From: Gallionella sp.
GTDB lineage: Bacteria > Pseudomonadota > Gammaproteobacteria > Burkholderiales > Gallionellaceae
DNA: 64,000 nt
Direction of reading: 5' to 3'
NCBI GenBank assembly: GCA_023259035.1
Contig: JAHFRA010000009.1
Location: forward strand, 1-64,000
The position numbers and the translations under genes are program-made. Shown here piece by piece: positions 56,110-64,000 of this stretch. The notes under the pieces were generated by a model. It searched no databases. It was not told where the DNA came from and saw only the letters and a program-made list of their open reading frames with translations. The stretch's first letter is position 1. Every line of letters begins with the position of its first letter.

Positions 56110-56841
56110 ATGGCTGTAACTATGCGTCAAATGCTGGAGGCCGGTGTTCATTTCGGCCACCAAACCCGTTTCTGGAATCCCAAGATGGCACCATTTATCT
56201 TTGGCCACCGCAACAAGATTCACATTATTAATCTGGAAAAGACCGTCACGCTGTTTGCCGAAGCGGAAAATTTCGTGCGCAAGCTGTCGGCGAAGAAGGG
56301 CACCATCCTGTTTGTGGCGACCAAGCGCCAGGCGCGCGATATCCTGCAAGAGGAAGCCGTGCGCGCGGGTTCGCCGTTCGTGAACCATCGCTGGCTGGGC
56401 GGTATGCTGACCAACTACAAGACCGTGCAACAATCCATCAAACGTCTGCGGGATCTGGAGCAGATGACTCTCGATGGCACGAATGAAAAAATTTCCAAGA
56501 AAGAAGCGTTGATGATGAAGCGCGAATTGGAAAAGCTGGATCGCAGCCTGGGCGGCATCAAGGATATGCCAGGTTTGCCGACCGCACTGTTCGTGATTGA
56601 TGTTGGCTACCAGAAGGGCGCCATCGTTGAAGCACAAAAACTGGGCATCCCGGTAATCGGCATCGTTGACACCAACAATTCACCGCTCGGTGTGGACTTC
56701 ATCATTCCGGGCAACGACGACTCCACGCAAGCGATTCGTCTGTATGCCCGCGGTATTGCCGATGCGGTGCTGGAAGGTCGTGCGCAAGCCTTGAACGAAT
56801 TGGTCGAACAAGTGGCAGCAACAGAAGAACAAGCCGCCTAG
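56110..56841 (+). CDS. rpsB: 30S ribosomal protein S2
   Basis: A core ribosomal protein of the small subunit (243 residues). The family start [22 protein letters not shown], then [17 protein letters not shown] and [20 protein letters not shown] are all present. It heads the rpsB-tsf-pyrH-frr translation and nucleotide cluster and is followed by a hairpin with a T-run before tsf. Confidence 0.98.
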   Translation: MAVTMRQMLEAGVHFGHQTRFWNPKMAPFIFGHRNKIHIINLEKTVTLFAEAENFVRKLSAKKGTILFVATKRQARDILQEEAVRAGSPFVNHRWLGGMLTNYKTVQQSIKRLRDLEQMTLDGTNEKISKKEALMMKRELEKLDRSLGGIKDMPGLPTALFVIDVGYQKGAIVEAQKLGIPVIGIVDTNNSPLGVDFIIPGNDDSTQAIRLYARGIADAVLEGRAQALNELVEQVAATEEQAA

Positions 56842-56858
56842 TCTTTACCACGACGCAT

Positions 56859-56883
56859 AAAGGGGCGCGAGCCCCTTTTTTTA
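56859..56883 (+). terminator. Intrinsic terminator or attenuator between rpsB and tsf
   Basis: A 7-base-pair stem (AAGGGGC/GCCCCTT) with a GCGA loop is followed by seven or more T residues. Since tsf follows with no clear new promoter, it probably attenuates rather than fully stops transcription. Confidence 0.8.
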
Positions 56884-56905
56884 TAAGTATTTTACGGAGT
56901 TTGAG

Positions 56906-57820
56906 ATGGCAGAAATTACTGCAAGCATGGTGAAGGAACTGCGCGAGGCAACCGGCCTCGGCATGATGGAATGCAAAAAGGCGCTGGTCGAATCCAACGG
57001 CGATTTCAAAATGGCTGAAGAGCAAATGCGCATCAAGAGCGGAGCCAAGGCTAGCAAGGCATCTTCCCGCGTAGCCGCTGAAGGCGTGGTCAGCACATTT
57101 ATTTCCGTGGACGGCAAGACCGGCGCGGTGGCGGAGGTGAACTGCGAAACCGACTTTGTCGCGAAGAACGATGATTTTGTGGCATTTGCAAAAAACGTTG
57201 CCGAGACCGTGGCGAAAAACAACCCGGCCGATATTGCCGCATTGTCCGATATGGCGCTTGCCAACGGTTCGGGTAGTGTAAGTTCGGGCAGCGTGGAAGA
57301 AACCCGCAAGGCATTGGTGATGAAGCTCGGCGAGAACGTCAGCATCCGCCGCTTCGAGCGCTATGCGACCACTACGGGCAAATTGTCCAGCTATCTGCAC
57401 GGCAGCAAAATCGGCGTGTTGCTGGATTACACCGGCGGCGACGAGGCACTTGGTCGAGACCTTTCCATGCATATCGCGGCGAGCAAGCCGAAGTCGATCG
57501 ACGCATCCGGCGTGAATCCGGAAGAGATCGCCACCGAACGCCGCATCGCCATCGAGAAGGCGCGTGAAGCCGGCAAACCAGACGCGATGCTGGAAAAAAT
57601 CGCCGAGGGCACGGTGCAGAAATTCCTCAAGGAGGTGACGTTGTTGGGGCAGGTGTTTGTCAAGGCGGAAGACGGCAAGCAGACCATCGAACAATTGCTG
57701 AAGGTCAAGGGTGCATCGGTAACTGCATTCCAGATGTTTGTGGTGGGCGAGGGCATCGAGAAGAAGGTTGAAGATTACGCGGCGGAAGTGGCGGCAACGA
57801 TAGCAGCGGCCAAGAGTTGA
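56906..57820 (+). CDS. tsf: Translation elongation factor Ts
   Basis: Recycles EF-Tu by exchanging GDP for GTP. The 304-residue protein starts [20 protein letters not shown] followed by ECKKALVE, carries the conserved [16 protein letters not shown], and ends with the coiled-coil and dimer core typical of EF-Ts. The ATG follows ACGGAGTTTGAG. Confidence 0.98.
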   Translation: MAEITASMVKELREATGLGMMECKKALVESNGDFKMAEEQMRIKSGAKASKASSRVAAEGVVSTFISVDGKTGAVAEVNCETDFVAKNDDFVAFAKNVAETVAKNNPADIAALSDMALANGSGSVSSGSVEETRKALVMKLGENVSIRRFERYATTTGKLSSYLHGSKIGVLLDYTGGDEALGRDLSMHIAASKPKSIDASGVNPEEIATERRIAIEKAREAGKPDAMLEKIAEGTVQKFLKEVTLLGQVFVKAEDGKQTIEQLLKVKGASVTAFQMFVVGEGIEKKVEDYAAEVAATIAAAKS

Positions 57821-57825
57821 CCACC

Positions 57826-58545
57826 ATGAGTTCGCCCGCCTATAAACGCATTCTGCTCAAGCTCAGCGGCGAAGCCCTGATGGGCGATGACAGCTACGGC
57901 ATCAATCGCGAGGTGATTGAACGCATTGTGGCCGAGATTGCGGAAGTGGTCGGACTGGGTGTGCAAGTGGCGATTGTGATCGGCGGCGGCAATATTTTCC
58001 GTGGCGTGGCTCCGGCTGCGGCGGGGATGGACCGGGCAACCGCCGATTACATGGGCATGCTGGCCACGGTGATGAATGCGATGGCGTTGCAGGATGCGAT
58101 GAAACACGCCGGGCTGGATTGCCGCGTACAGTCAGCATTGAACCTGGAACAAGTTGCGGAACCGTTTATCCGCAACAAGGCCCTGCGTTATCTGGAAGAC
58201 GGCAAGGTGGTGATTTTTGCGGCCGGCATCGGCAGCCCGTTCTTTACCACCGATACCGCCGCCGCCTTGCGCGGTGTGGAAATGTCCGCCGAGGTGGTGA
58301 TCAAGGCTACCAAAGTCGATGGCGTTTATACCGCTGACCCCAAAAAAGACTCCAGTGCGACCCGCTATCAAAGCCTGTGCTTTGACGAAGCAATCAGCAA
58401 GAATCTCAAGGTGATGGATGCGACGGCGCTGACGCTGTGCCGCGACCAGAAGTTGCCGATTATCGTATTCAGTATTTTCAAGCCGGGCGCGCTGAAGCGC
58501 GTGGTGATGGGTGAAGGCGAAGGCACATTAGTACGCTGTGATTGA
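57826..58545 (+). CDS. pyrH: UMP kinase
   Basis: Phosphorylates UMP to UDP (239 residues). Motifs are [13 protein letters not shown] at the start, [13 protein letters not shown], and [11 protein letters not shown] in the C-terminal half, all diagnostic of the bacterial UMP kinase family. A TTG at 57817 would overlap tsf; ATG at 57826 is preferred and leaves 5 bases between genes, suggesting coupled translation. Confidence 0.97.
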   Translation: MSSPAYKRILLKLSGEALMGDDSYGINREVIERIVAEIAEVVGLGVQVAIVIGGGNIFRGVAPAAAGMDRATADYMGMLATVMNAMALQDAMKHAGLDCRVQSALNLEQVAEPFIRNKALRYLEDGKVVIFAAGIGSPFFTTDTAAALRGVEMSAEVVIKATKVDGVYTADPKKDSSATRYQSLCFDEAISKNLKVMDATALTLCRDQKLPIIVFSIFKPGALKRVVMGEGEGTLVRCD

Positions 58546-58560
58546 TTTCGGAGATATGCC

Positions 58561-59118
58561 ATGATTACGGACCTCAAAAAAAACACCGAGCAAAAAATGC
58601 AAAAGTCGCTGGATGCGCTGAAAGCTGACTTGGGCAAAGTACGTACCGGGCGGGCGCACACCGGTTTGCTGGATCATGTGATGGTGGATTACTACGGCAA
58701 CCCGACACTGGTGACACAAGTCGCCAACATCACACTGGTTGACTCGCGCACCATCGGTGTGCAGCCTTGGGAAAAGAACATGGTCGGCCCGGTCGAGCGC
58801 GCGATCCGTGATGCGGACTTGGGCCTGAATCCGGCGACCAACGGCGACCTGATTCGTGTGCCGATGCCGATGCTCACCGAAGAGCGTCGCCGCGATCTGA
58901 TCAAGGTGATCAAATCCGAGGGCGAAAACGCCAAAATTGCGGTGCGCAATATTCGCCGCGATGCCAATCATTCGCTCAAGGAGGCTCTCAAGAATAAAGA
59001 GATTGCGGAAGATGTAGAGCGGCGCTTGCAGGATGAAGTGCAAAAGTTGACCGATCGCTTTGTGGCAGAAATCGACAAGGCATTGGCAGCGAAAGAATCC
59101 GACCTGATGGCCGTTTGA
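58561..59118 (+). CDS. frr: Ribosome recycling factor
   Basis: Releases ribosomes from mRNA after termination together with EF-G. The 185-residue length is exact for the family. Conserved parts are [50 protein letters not shown] and the C-terminal helix [22 protein letters not shown]. It starts 15 bases after pyrH. The stop codon touches a large inverted-repeat element. Confidence 0.98.
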   Translation: MITDLKKNTEQKMQKSLDALKADLGKVRTGRAHTGLLDHVMVDYYGNPTLVTQVANITLVDSRTIGVQPWEKNMVGPVERAIRDADLGLNPATNGDLIRVPMPMLTEERRRDLIKVIKSEGENAKIAVRNIRRDANHSLKEALKNKEIAEDVERRLQDEVQKLTDRFVAEIDKALAAKESDLMAV

Positions 59119-59244
59119 TATCAGAAGACAGATGACAGAAGACAGAAGACAGAATATTGTGTGGCTTCGCCACGACTTTATTAATACAAAACTGCGCAGC
59201 AGACAAAGTTCTGCCCTCTGTCTTCTGTCATCTGTCTTCTGATA
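59119..59244. repeat. 126-base inverted-repeat element between frr and uppS
   Basis: The ends are perfect inverted copies of 28 bases (reading TATCAGAAGACAGATGACAG and onward from the left). Beyond the first 28 bases the arms diverge. The element begins at the base after the frr stop and ends at the base before the uppS ATG. It has an inner ACAGAAGACAGAAGACAG direct repeat and no coding capacity. It looks like a miniature non-autonomous mobile element or a large REP. Confidence 0.8.
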
Positions 59245-60039
59245 ATGGTAAATCTTCCACCCAGTTCCACCCGCATCATCCCTGACATAACCAGCGTCCC
59301 GCGCCATATCGCCGTCATTATGGATGGCAATGGACGCTGGGCGAAACAGCGTTTCATGCCGCGTGTGGCCGGGCATCAGCGCGGGGTGGAAGCGTTGCGC
59401 GAAGTGGTGATCGCCTGTCGCGAGCTGGGTGTGGAGTATCTGACCGTGTTTGCCTTCAGCAGCGAAAATTGGCGGCGCCCTGCCGACGAAGTTTCTTTCC
59501 TGATGTCGCTGTTCCTGAAGATGCTGGAACGCGAAGTCGCCAAATTGCACAAAAACAGCATCCGCCTGAAGATCATCGGCGACCGCAGCCGCTTTGATGA
59601 CAAGCTCCGGCAGACCATGCTGGATGCCGAGCAACTCACCGCCAATAACACCGCATTGACGCTGACCATCGCCGCCAATTACGGCGGACGCTGGGATGTG
59701 ATGCATGCGGTGCAAGCCATGCTCAAGGAGCACCCGCAACTCGCGCAAACCTTTACCGAGGCAGATTTGCAACCCTACCTGTCGATGAGCGACGCGCCCG
59801 AGCCGGATTTGTTCATCCGCACCGGCGGCGAGCAGCGCATCAGCAATTTCATGCTGTGGCAACTGGCCTACACCGAATTGTATTTCACCGATACTTTGTG
59901 GCCGACATTTGGCCGTAAGGAGCTGGAGGCGGCGATTGCTTCTTATCAAAAACGTGAACGGCGCTTTGGCCGCACCAGCGAACAGGTGAATGACAAACGG
60001 TTGCCGGTTGAACAGCCGCAGGCGAAAGCCGATGCTTAA
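59245..60039 (+). CDS. uppS: Undecaprenyl diphosphate synthase (di-trans,poly-cis)
   Basis: Builds the C55 lipid carrier for cell-wall synthesis. The 264-residue protein has the family start [18 protein letters not shown] with the catalytic Asp, then [14 protein letters not shown] and the late [21 protein letters not shown]. The ATG directly abuts a repeat element, so no Shine-Dalgarno sequence precedes it. The first 15 residues are less conserved. Confidence 0.96.
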   Translation: MVNLPPSSTRIIPDITSVPRHIAVIMDGNGRWAKQRFMPRVAGHQRGVEALREVVIACRELGVEYLTVFAFSSENWRRPADEVSFLMSLFLKMLEREVAKLHKNSIRLKIIGDRSRFDDKLRQTMLDAEQLTANNTALTLTIAANYGGRWDVMHAVQAMLKEHPQLAQTFTEADLQPYLSMSDAPEPDLFIRTGGEQRISNFMLWQLAYTELYFTDTLWPTFGRKELEAAIASYQKRERRFGRTSEQVNDKRLPVEQPQAKADA

Positions 60040-60856
60040 ATCGCGGGTGATTACCGCTGCCATTTTATTGGCGTTATTGTTGACGGCATTGTTTGCGCTG
60101 CCGCCCGCCGCGTGGGCAGTTCTGATTGTCGTGATGGTCATGCAGGGAGCCGTCGAGTGGTCGCGCCTGTCAGGTTTTGTCGGCAGGAAGGCGGGCCTTT
60201 ACTGGGGGATGACCTTGCTGCTGATGGCCGGGTTGTTATGGATGGATGCAGGCGCAACCGAAGCACAACATGTTTACACCCGTTTGCTGGTTTATGCTGC
60301 ATCAGCCCTGCTGTGGCTGATCATCGTACCGACTTGGTTGATGGCCGGTTGGAAGGTCAGGCAACCGGTCTTAATGGCACTGGTCGGTTGGGCGGTGCTG
60401 CTCCCGACCGGTTTGGCGATGCTGGATTTGCGCGCTGCCAGCCCGTGGATACTGTTGTTCGTGATGTGCCTGGTGTGGGTTGCGGACATTGCGGCTTTTT
60501 TTGCCGGGCGCAAATTCGGCAAAAACAAACTTGCCCCCAGCATCAGCCCGGGCAAGACCTGGGAAGGCGTGGCTGGCGCGCTGCTCGGCGTATCGGTTTA
60601 TGTGGTTCTGGTGTGGAGCTTCAGCCCTGATTTTGCCTATCGTGAAATATTGCCGATTTTGCTGCTGGCTTCGTGGTGGTGGGTGGGGTTGGCGGTAATC
60701 GGCGATCTGTTCGAGTCTGCGGTCAAGCGCCAGGCTGGTGTCAAGGACAGCGGCGCGTTGCTGCCGGGGCACGGCGGGTTGCTGGATCGTATCGATGCAC
60801 TGACCTCGACTCTGCCGCTCGCCGCACTGGCGCTGTTGCTACAGAAACTTGGCTAA
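60032..60856 (+). CDS. cdsA: Phosphatidate cytidylyltransferase
   Basis: Makes CDP-diacylglycerol for phospholipid synthesis in the inner membrane. The 274-residue protein has about eight hydrophobic segments, [21 protein letters not shown] and the CdsA signature [33 protein letters not shown]. The start used here (ATG at 60032) overlaps the end of uppS by 8 bases, a sign of coupled translation. Confidence 0.96.
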   Translation: MLKSRVITAAILLALLLTALFALPPAAWAVLIVVMVMQGAVEWSRLSGFVGRKAGLYWGMTLLLMAGLLWMDAGATEAQHVYTRLLVYAASALLWLIIVPTWLMAGWKVRQPVLMALVGWAVLLPTGLAMLDLRAASPWILLFVMCLVWVADIAAFFAGRKFGKNKLAPSISPGKTWEGVAGALLGVSVYVVLVWSFSPDFAYREILPILLLASWWWVGLAVIGDLFESAVKRQAGVKDSGALLPGHGGLLDRIDALTSTLPLAALALLLQKLG

Positions 60857-60860
60857 CGAC

Positions 60861-62036
60861 ATGCAAAATCTGGTTATTCTCGGCTCCACCGGCAGCATCG
60901 GCACCAGTACCTTGGATGTAGTGGCACGCCATCCCGATAAATTCAGGGTCGTTGCGCTGACGGCAAACAGCCAGATCGACTTGATGTTCATGCAATGCAT
61001 GCAGTTCAAGCCGCGCTATGCGGTAATGCTGGATGAGGGTATTGCTACGCGGTTGCGCCAGCGCCTGCGCGAAGCGGGGCAGGCTATCGAGGTGTTGAGC
61101 GGCGCGGCAGCATTGGAACAGGTTTCCGTCCTGCCCGAGACAGATACGGTAATGGCCGCCATCGTCGGCGCGGCAGGCCTGCAGCCAACACTGGCGGCGG
61201 CGCGTGCCGGCAAGAAAATCCTGCTGGCGAACAAGGAGACGCTGGTGATGGCGGGCAACGTGTTCATGGATGCGGTGCGCGCCAGCGGCTCGGTATTGTT
61301 GCCCATCGACAGCGAGCACAACGCGATTTTCCAGGCGCTGCCGCGCGGCTACAACGGCGACCTGGCGGGCAACGGCGTGCGGCGCATCCTGCTTACCGCA
61401 TCCGGCGGGCCGTTCCGCAATACGCCGCTCGACGAACTGCAAAACGTCACGCCGGAACAAGCCTGCGCGCACCCCAACTGGGTGATGGGGCGCAAGATTT
61501 CGGTGGACTCGGCGAGCATGATGAACAAGGGGCTGGAGGTCATCGAGGCGCACTGGCTGTTCAATGCGGGCGCCGACGACATTCAGGTGGTGGTGCATCC
61601 GCAGAGCGTGATTCACTCGCTGGTCGAATATGTGGACGGCTCGGTATTGGCGCAACTCGGCAACCCCGACATGCGCACGCCGATCGCTTACGGCTTGGCC
61701 TATCCCGAGCGCATCGATGCCGGGGTGGCGCCGCTGGATCTGTTCAAGGTGGCGACGATGAATTTTACCGCACCCGACCTCGGACGCTTCCCCTGCCTGG
61801 CATTGGCCTATCGCGCCTTGCGCGCGGCAGGCACGGCTCCGGCAATATTGAATGCGGCGAACGAGGTGGCGGTGGCTGCCTTCCTCGATAAGCGGATTTC
61901 TTTCTTGTCGATACCGCGTGTCATCGAAGCGGTGCTGGATGCGCTGCCGGTAAATGCGGTCGGCAGCCTGGACGATGTGCTGGGTGCGGACGGCGAGGCG
62001 CGCCGGGCCGCGCAACAACAAATCAGGCAATTATGA
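60861..62036 (+). CDS. dxr: 1-deoxy-D-xylulose 5-phosphate reductoisomerase
   Basis: Second step of the MEP isoprenoid route, supplying precursors to UppS. The 391-residue protein has the NADPH-binding start [29 protein letters not shown], the catalytic/metal segment [24 protein letters not shown], and [25 protein letters not shown] at 60849 would overlap cdsA; ATG at 60861 is preferred. Confidence 0.97.
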   Translation: MQNLVILGSTGSIGTSTLDVVARHPDKFRVVALTANSQIDLMFMQCMQFKPRYAVMLDEGIATRLRQRLREAGQAIEVLSGAAALEQVSVLPETDTVMAAIVGAAGLQPTLAAARAGKKILLANKETLVMAGNVFMDAVRASGSVLLPIDSEHNAIFQALPRGYNGDLAGNGVRRILLTASGGPFRNTPLDELQNVTPEQACAHPNWVMGRKISVDSASMMNKGLEVIEAHWLFNAGADDIQVVVHPQSVIHSLVEYVDGSVLAQLGNPDMRTPIAYGLAYPERIDAGVAPLDLFKVATMNFTAPDLGRFPCLALAYRALRAAGTAPAILNAANEVAVAAFLDKRISFLSIPRVIEAVLDALPVNAVGSLDDVLGADGEARRAAQQQIRQL

Positions 62037-62067
62037 ACCCACACTTTGCAATTCGTGAGCAGGTTTC

Positions 62068-62124
62068 TGTAGGTCGAGTTTCAGTCCGATACGAGAGTAG
62101 CGCCGGGCTTCAGCCCGACCTACA
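62068..62124. repeat. TGTAGGTCG...CGACCTACA palindromic element before rseP
   Basis: A 57-base element with inverted ends (TGTAGGTCGAGTTTCAGTCC and the near complement ending CGACCTACA). It ends 9 bases before the rseP ATG and occupies the place of its ribosome-binding site. Confidence 0.8.
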
Positions 62125-62133
62125 ACTACAGCC

Positions 62134-63525
62134 ATGATTACCTTGTTCGCATTTGTCGGTGCAATCGCGCTTCTGGTGATATTCCATGAACTCGGTCACT
62201 ATTGGGTGGCACGTCGCTGCGGTATAAGAGTGCTGCGTTTTTCTGTGGGCTTTGGCAAAGTGATTTTCAGCAAGCGCTTTGCCAACAAAGCCGCTTCGAC
62301 AAGCTCAGGACAGGCTCAGGGCGTGGGCACCGAGTGGGTTATTTCGGCAGTTCCGCTGGGCGGCTACGTCAAGATGCTCGACGAGCACGAGGGAGAGGTT
62401 GCTCCGGAAGACCTGAAATATGCTTTCAACCGTAAGCCGGTGTTGCAGCGTATGGCTGTTGTGGTCGCTGGGCCGATAGCGAATTTTATGCTGGCTATTT
62501 TGTTGTATTGGATTTTGTTTATGCACGGTGTGCAAGGGTTAAAGCCTGCTCTAGGCGAGGTGCCGCCAGGCTCTCCGGCTGCTACCGCACAGATGCAATC
62601 CGGCGAAACCATTCTCAGCATCAATGGCGAGGCAATTCCGAGCTGGCAGGAACTACGCTGGACGCTGCTGGAGCTGGCCCTTCGACAAAGCGAGGTCAAG
62701 ATCGAAGCGCGCAGTGTGCAAGGCGAGCAACTTTTTCATCTGCTCGACATGAGCGGCCTGGAGGCAAAAGATCTGGACGGCGAATTTCTCGATAAACTTG
62801 GGCTGCATCTTTATCAACCAATCATCCAGCCCGTCATCGGCAAAGTTGCCGAAAACAGTGTCGCACAGCGCGCCGGATTGCAGGAGGGAGACCACGTCCT
62901 GCGGGCCAATGGCATAACGATGCTGCGTTGGCTCGAGGTAGTGGAAATGGTGCGCACGCATCCCGGGCAAACTGTGCAGCTTGATATACGGCGCGGGGAA
63001 AAAACCCTGAGCATAGCGGTGGTGCCGCAAGCCGTGACCGAAGCCGGCAAGACCACGGGTAAAATTGGAGCCGCCCCGCAAGTTGATAATGCAGCATGGC
63101 AGGCGATGTTGACCGAGGTAACTTATGGCCCATATGAAGCGCTTGCCCGGTCTTTGCGCAAGACGTGGGAAACTTCTGCCATCAGTCTGAAAATGATGGG
63201 CAAGATGTTGATGGGTGAGATTTCGATAAAAAATCTGAGCGGCCCGATTACTATTGCTGACTATGCTGGACAGTCCGCCGAAATGGGCGTGGCGGCTTAC
63301 TTGGGCTTTTTGGCTTTGATTAGTATTAGTCTCGGGGTGTTGAATTTGCTGCCTATTCCCTTATTGGATGGGGGGCACTTGCTGTATTATGTCGCCGAAT
63401 TAGTCAAGGGCAGTCCAATCTCCGAACAAGCTTGGGAAATTGGCCAGAAGATCGGTATCGCGCTACTCGGTACTTTGATGGTTTTTGCCATGTACAACGA
63501 TATTAATCGCCTTATTTCAGGTTAG
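62134..63525 (+). CDS. rseP: RIP metalloprotease RseP
   Basis: Inner-membrane zinc protease of the site-2 family that, in known bacteria, cleaves anti-sigma factor RseA and remnant signal peptides. The 463-residue protein has the zinc site HELGH (residues 18-22), GGYVKMLDEHEGE, PDZ-type regions and the second zinc motif LNLLPIPLLDGGHLLYY. Residues 53-63 (AASTSSGQAQG), between RFANK and VGTEW, are encoded by a REP-like sequence and look like an in-frame insertion. No clear Shine-Dalgarno precedes the ATG because of the upstream repeat. Confidence 0.95.
   Translation: MITLFAFVGAIALLVIFHELGHYWVARRCGIRVLRFSVGFGKVIFSKRFANKAASTSSGQAQGVGTEWVISAVPLGGYVKMLDEHEGEVAPEDLKYAFNRKPVLQRMAVVVAGPIANFMLAILLYWILFMHGVQGLKPALGEVPPGSPAATAQMQSGETILSINGEAIPSWQELRWTLLELALRQSEVKIEARSVQGEQLFHLLDMSGLEAKDLDGEFLDKLGLHLYQPIIQPVIGKVAENSVAQRAGLQEGDHVLRANGITMLRWLEVVEMVRTHPGQTVQLDIRRGEKTLSIAVVPQAVTEAGKTTGKIGAAPQVDNAAWQAMLTEVTYGPYEALARSLRKTWETSAISLKMMGKMLMGEISIKNLSGPITIADYAGQSAEMGVAAYLGFLALISISLGVLNLLPIPLLDGGHLLYYVAELVKGSPISEQAWEIGQKIGIALLGTLMVFAMYNDINRLISG
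62292..62321 (+). repeat. REP-like insertion inside rseP
   Basis: CGCTTCGACAAGCTCAGGAC and then AGGCTCAGGG belong to the same repeat family as 9797-9870 and related sites. It is in frame and adds about 11 residues relative to the usual RseP spacing. Confidence 0.7.
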
Positions 63526-63528
63526 AAA

Positions 63529-64000
63529 ATGAAATTGAAGAAATTGGTGGGATTGATTTCCCTGCTTTGCATGTCTCCCGCTTGGGCCATTGAGCCGTTC
63601 ATCGTCAAGGATATTCGCGTCGAGGGCATTCAGCGCACGGAAGCCGGTACGGTGTTCAGTTATCTGCCCATCAAGGTCGGCGACACGATGGATGACGAAC
63701 AGGCCGCAGCAGCGATTCGCGCCTTGTACGCTACCGGGTTTTTTAAGGACGTGCGTCTGGAAGTCGAGCAGGGGGTGCTGATCGTGCTGGTGCGCGAACG
63801 CCCTTCGATAGCCAGTATCGAAGTCAATGGCGTGAAGGATTTCCCCAAGGATCAACTCAAGGACAATATGAAATATGCGGGCTTGGCAGAAGCGCGCATA
63901 TTCGATAAAGGCGCGCTGGACAAGGCTACCCAGGAGCTGAAACGCCAGTATGTGGCGCGCGGCAAATATGCTGTGAGCGTGACAGCCGCCATCACAGAAT
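63529..64000 (+). CDS. bamA: Outer-membrane protein assembly factor BamA, N-terminal part
   Basis: Begins with a signal peptide (LKKLVGLISLLCMSPAWA, cut before IEPF) and then POTRA domains: FIVKDIRVEGIQRTEAGTVF, VGDTMDDEQAAAAIRALYAT, GFFKDVRLEVEQGVLIVLV, and a second POTRA from ASIEVNGVKDFPKDQLKD. BamA inserts beta-barrel proteins in the outer membrane. It starts 3 bases after rseP, the usual order, and runs off the window end. Confidence 0.96.
   Translation, partial: MKLKKLVGLISLLCMSPAWAIEPFIVKDIRVEGIQRTEAGTVFSYLPIKVGDTMDDEQAAAAIRALYATGFFKDVRLEVEQGVLIVLVRERPSIASIEVNGVKDFPKDQLKDNMKYAGLAEARIFDKGALDKATQELKRQYVARGKYAVSVTAAITE

Noticed and set aside
58528..60141. Minus-strand frame of 537 codons across frr, the repeat element and uppS
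   Set aside because: It crosses two essential genes and a palindromic repeat and has no recognisable domain.

Overview
The window looks like a chromosomal segment of a motile, Gram-negative betaproteobacterium. The best guess is the Nitrosomonadales/Gallionellaceae (Sideroxydans or Gallionella-like). This is inferred from the gene order map-glnD next to rpsB-tsf-pyrH-frr-uppS-cdsA-dxr-rseP-bamA, from protein style, and from many short palindromic intergenic repeats. No species-level evidence can be read directly. The whole window is chromosomal in character: no integrase, transposase, phage or plasmid gene was found.

Region 1 (1-18.7 kb) is signal transduction. It holds three chemoreceptor genes in tandem (the first cut by the window edge), a STAS protein, a TorF-type porin, a PilZ-like protein, then cheR, cheD and cheB. 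These are followed on the minus strand by a receiver-SpoIIE phosphatase, a receiver-HD-GYP protein, a 2001-residue MHYT/CHASE/PAS hybrid kinase and a double-receiver GGDEF protein. Two gene relics lie between the cheRDB genes and their neighbours: a PAS fragment before cheR and a receiver N-terminus after cheB.

Region 2 (18.9-29.7 kb) is glycogen and sugar-phosphate metabolism. pgi and glgB are on the minus strand, divergent from glgC, a GH57 glucan enzyme, malQ and then htpG. Together they cover ADP-glucose formation, branching and maltodextrin remodelling. glgA and a phosphorylase are not in the window.

Region 3 (29.8-33.1 kb) is a small accessory island. It has an alpha/beta hydrolase, a PrlF/YhaV-type toxin-antitoxin pair, a truncated second copy of the hydrolase 3' end, a hairpin repeat, and a stand-alone Shedu-like PD-(D/E)xK protein that is a candidate anti-phage effector. 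Region 4 (33.2-37.1 kb) is a glycerophosphodiester/glycerol-3-phosphate module: a GDPD, glpD and an FGGY kinase. tRNA-Leu(TAA) follows. Region 5 (37.5-41.2 kb) encodes two exported hydrolases, a subtilase and a depolymerase-like esterase, that share a nearly identical C-terminal domain.

Region 6 (41.4-53.5 kb) holds an unknown protein beside cheZ, then comEC, a DUF2062 protein, a small unknown protein, and a 1103-residue Ala/Glu/Arg-rich coiled-coil protein with a C-terminal membrane anchor. glnD and map follow. Region 7 (53.8-64 kb) is housekeeping: a PilZ protein, gltX, then the conserved translation and envelope cluster rpsB to bamA, cut by the window end.

A theme of the whole window is short palindromic or REP-like repeats. 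They sit in intergenic gaps but also inside or at the edges of coding genes: in-frame in glnD and rseP, in the N-terminus of the YhaV-like toxin, at the C-termini of the GDPD and GlpD, and directly against the start codons of uppS and rseP.
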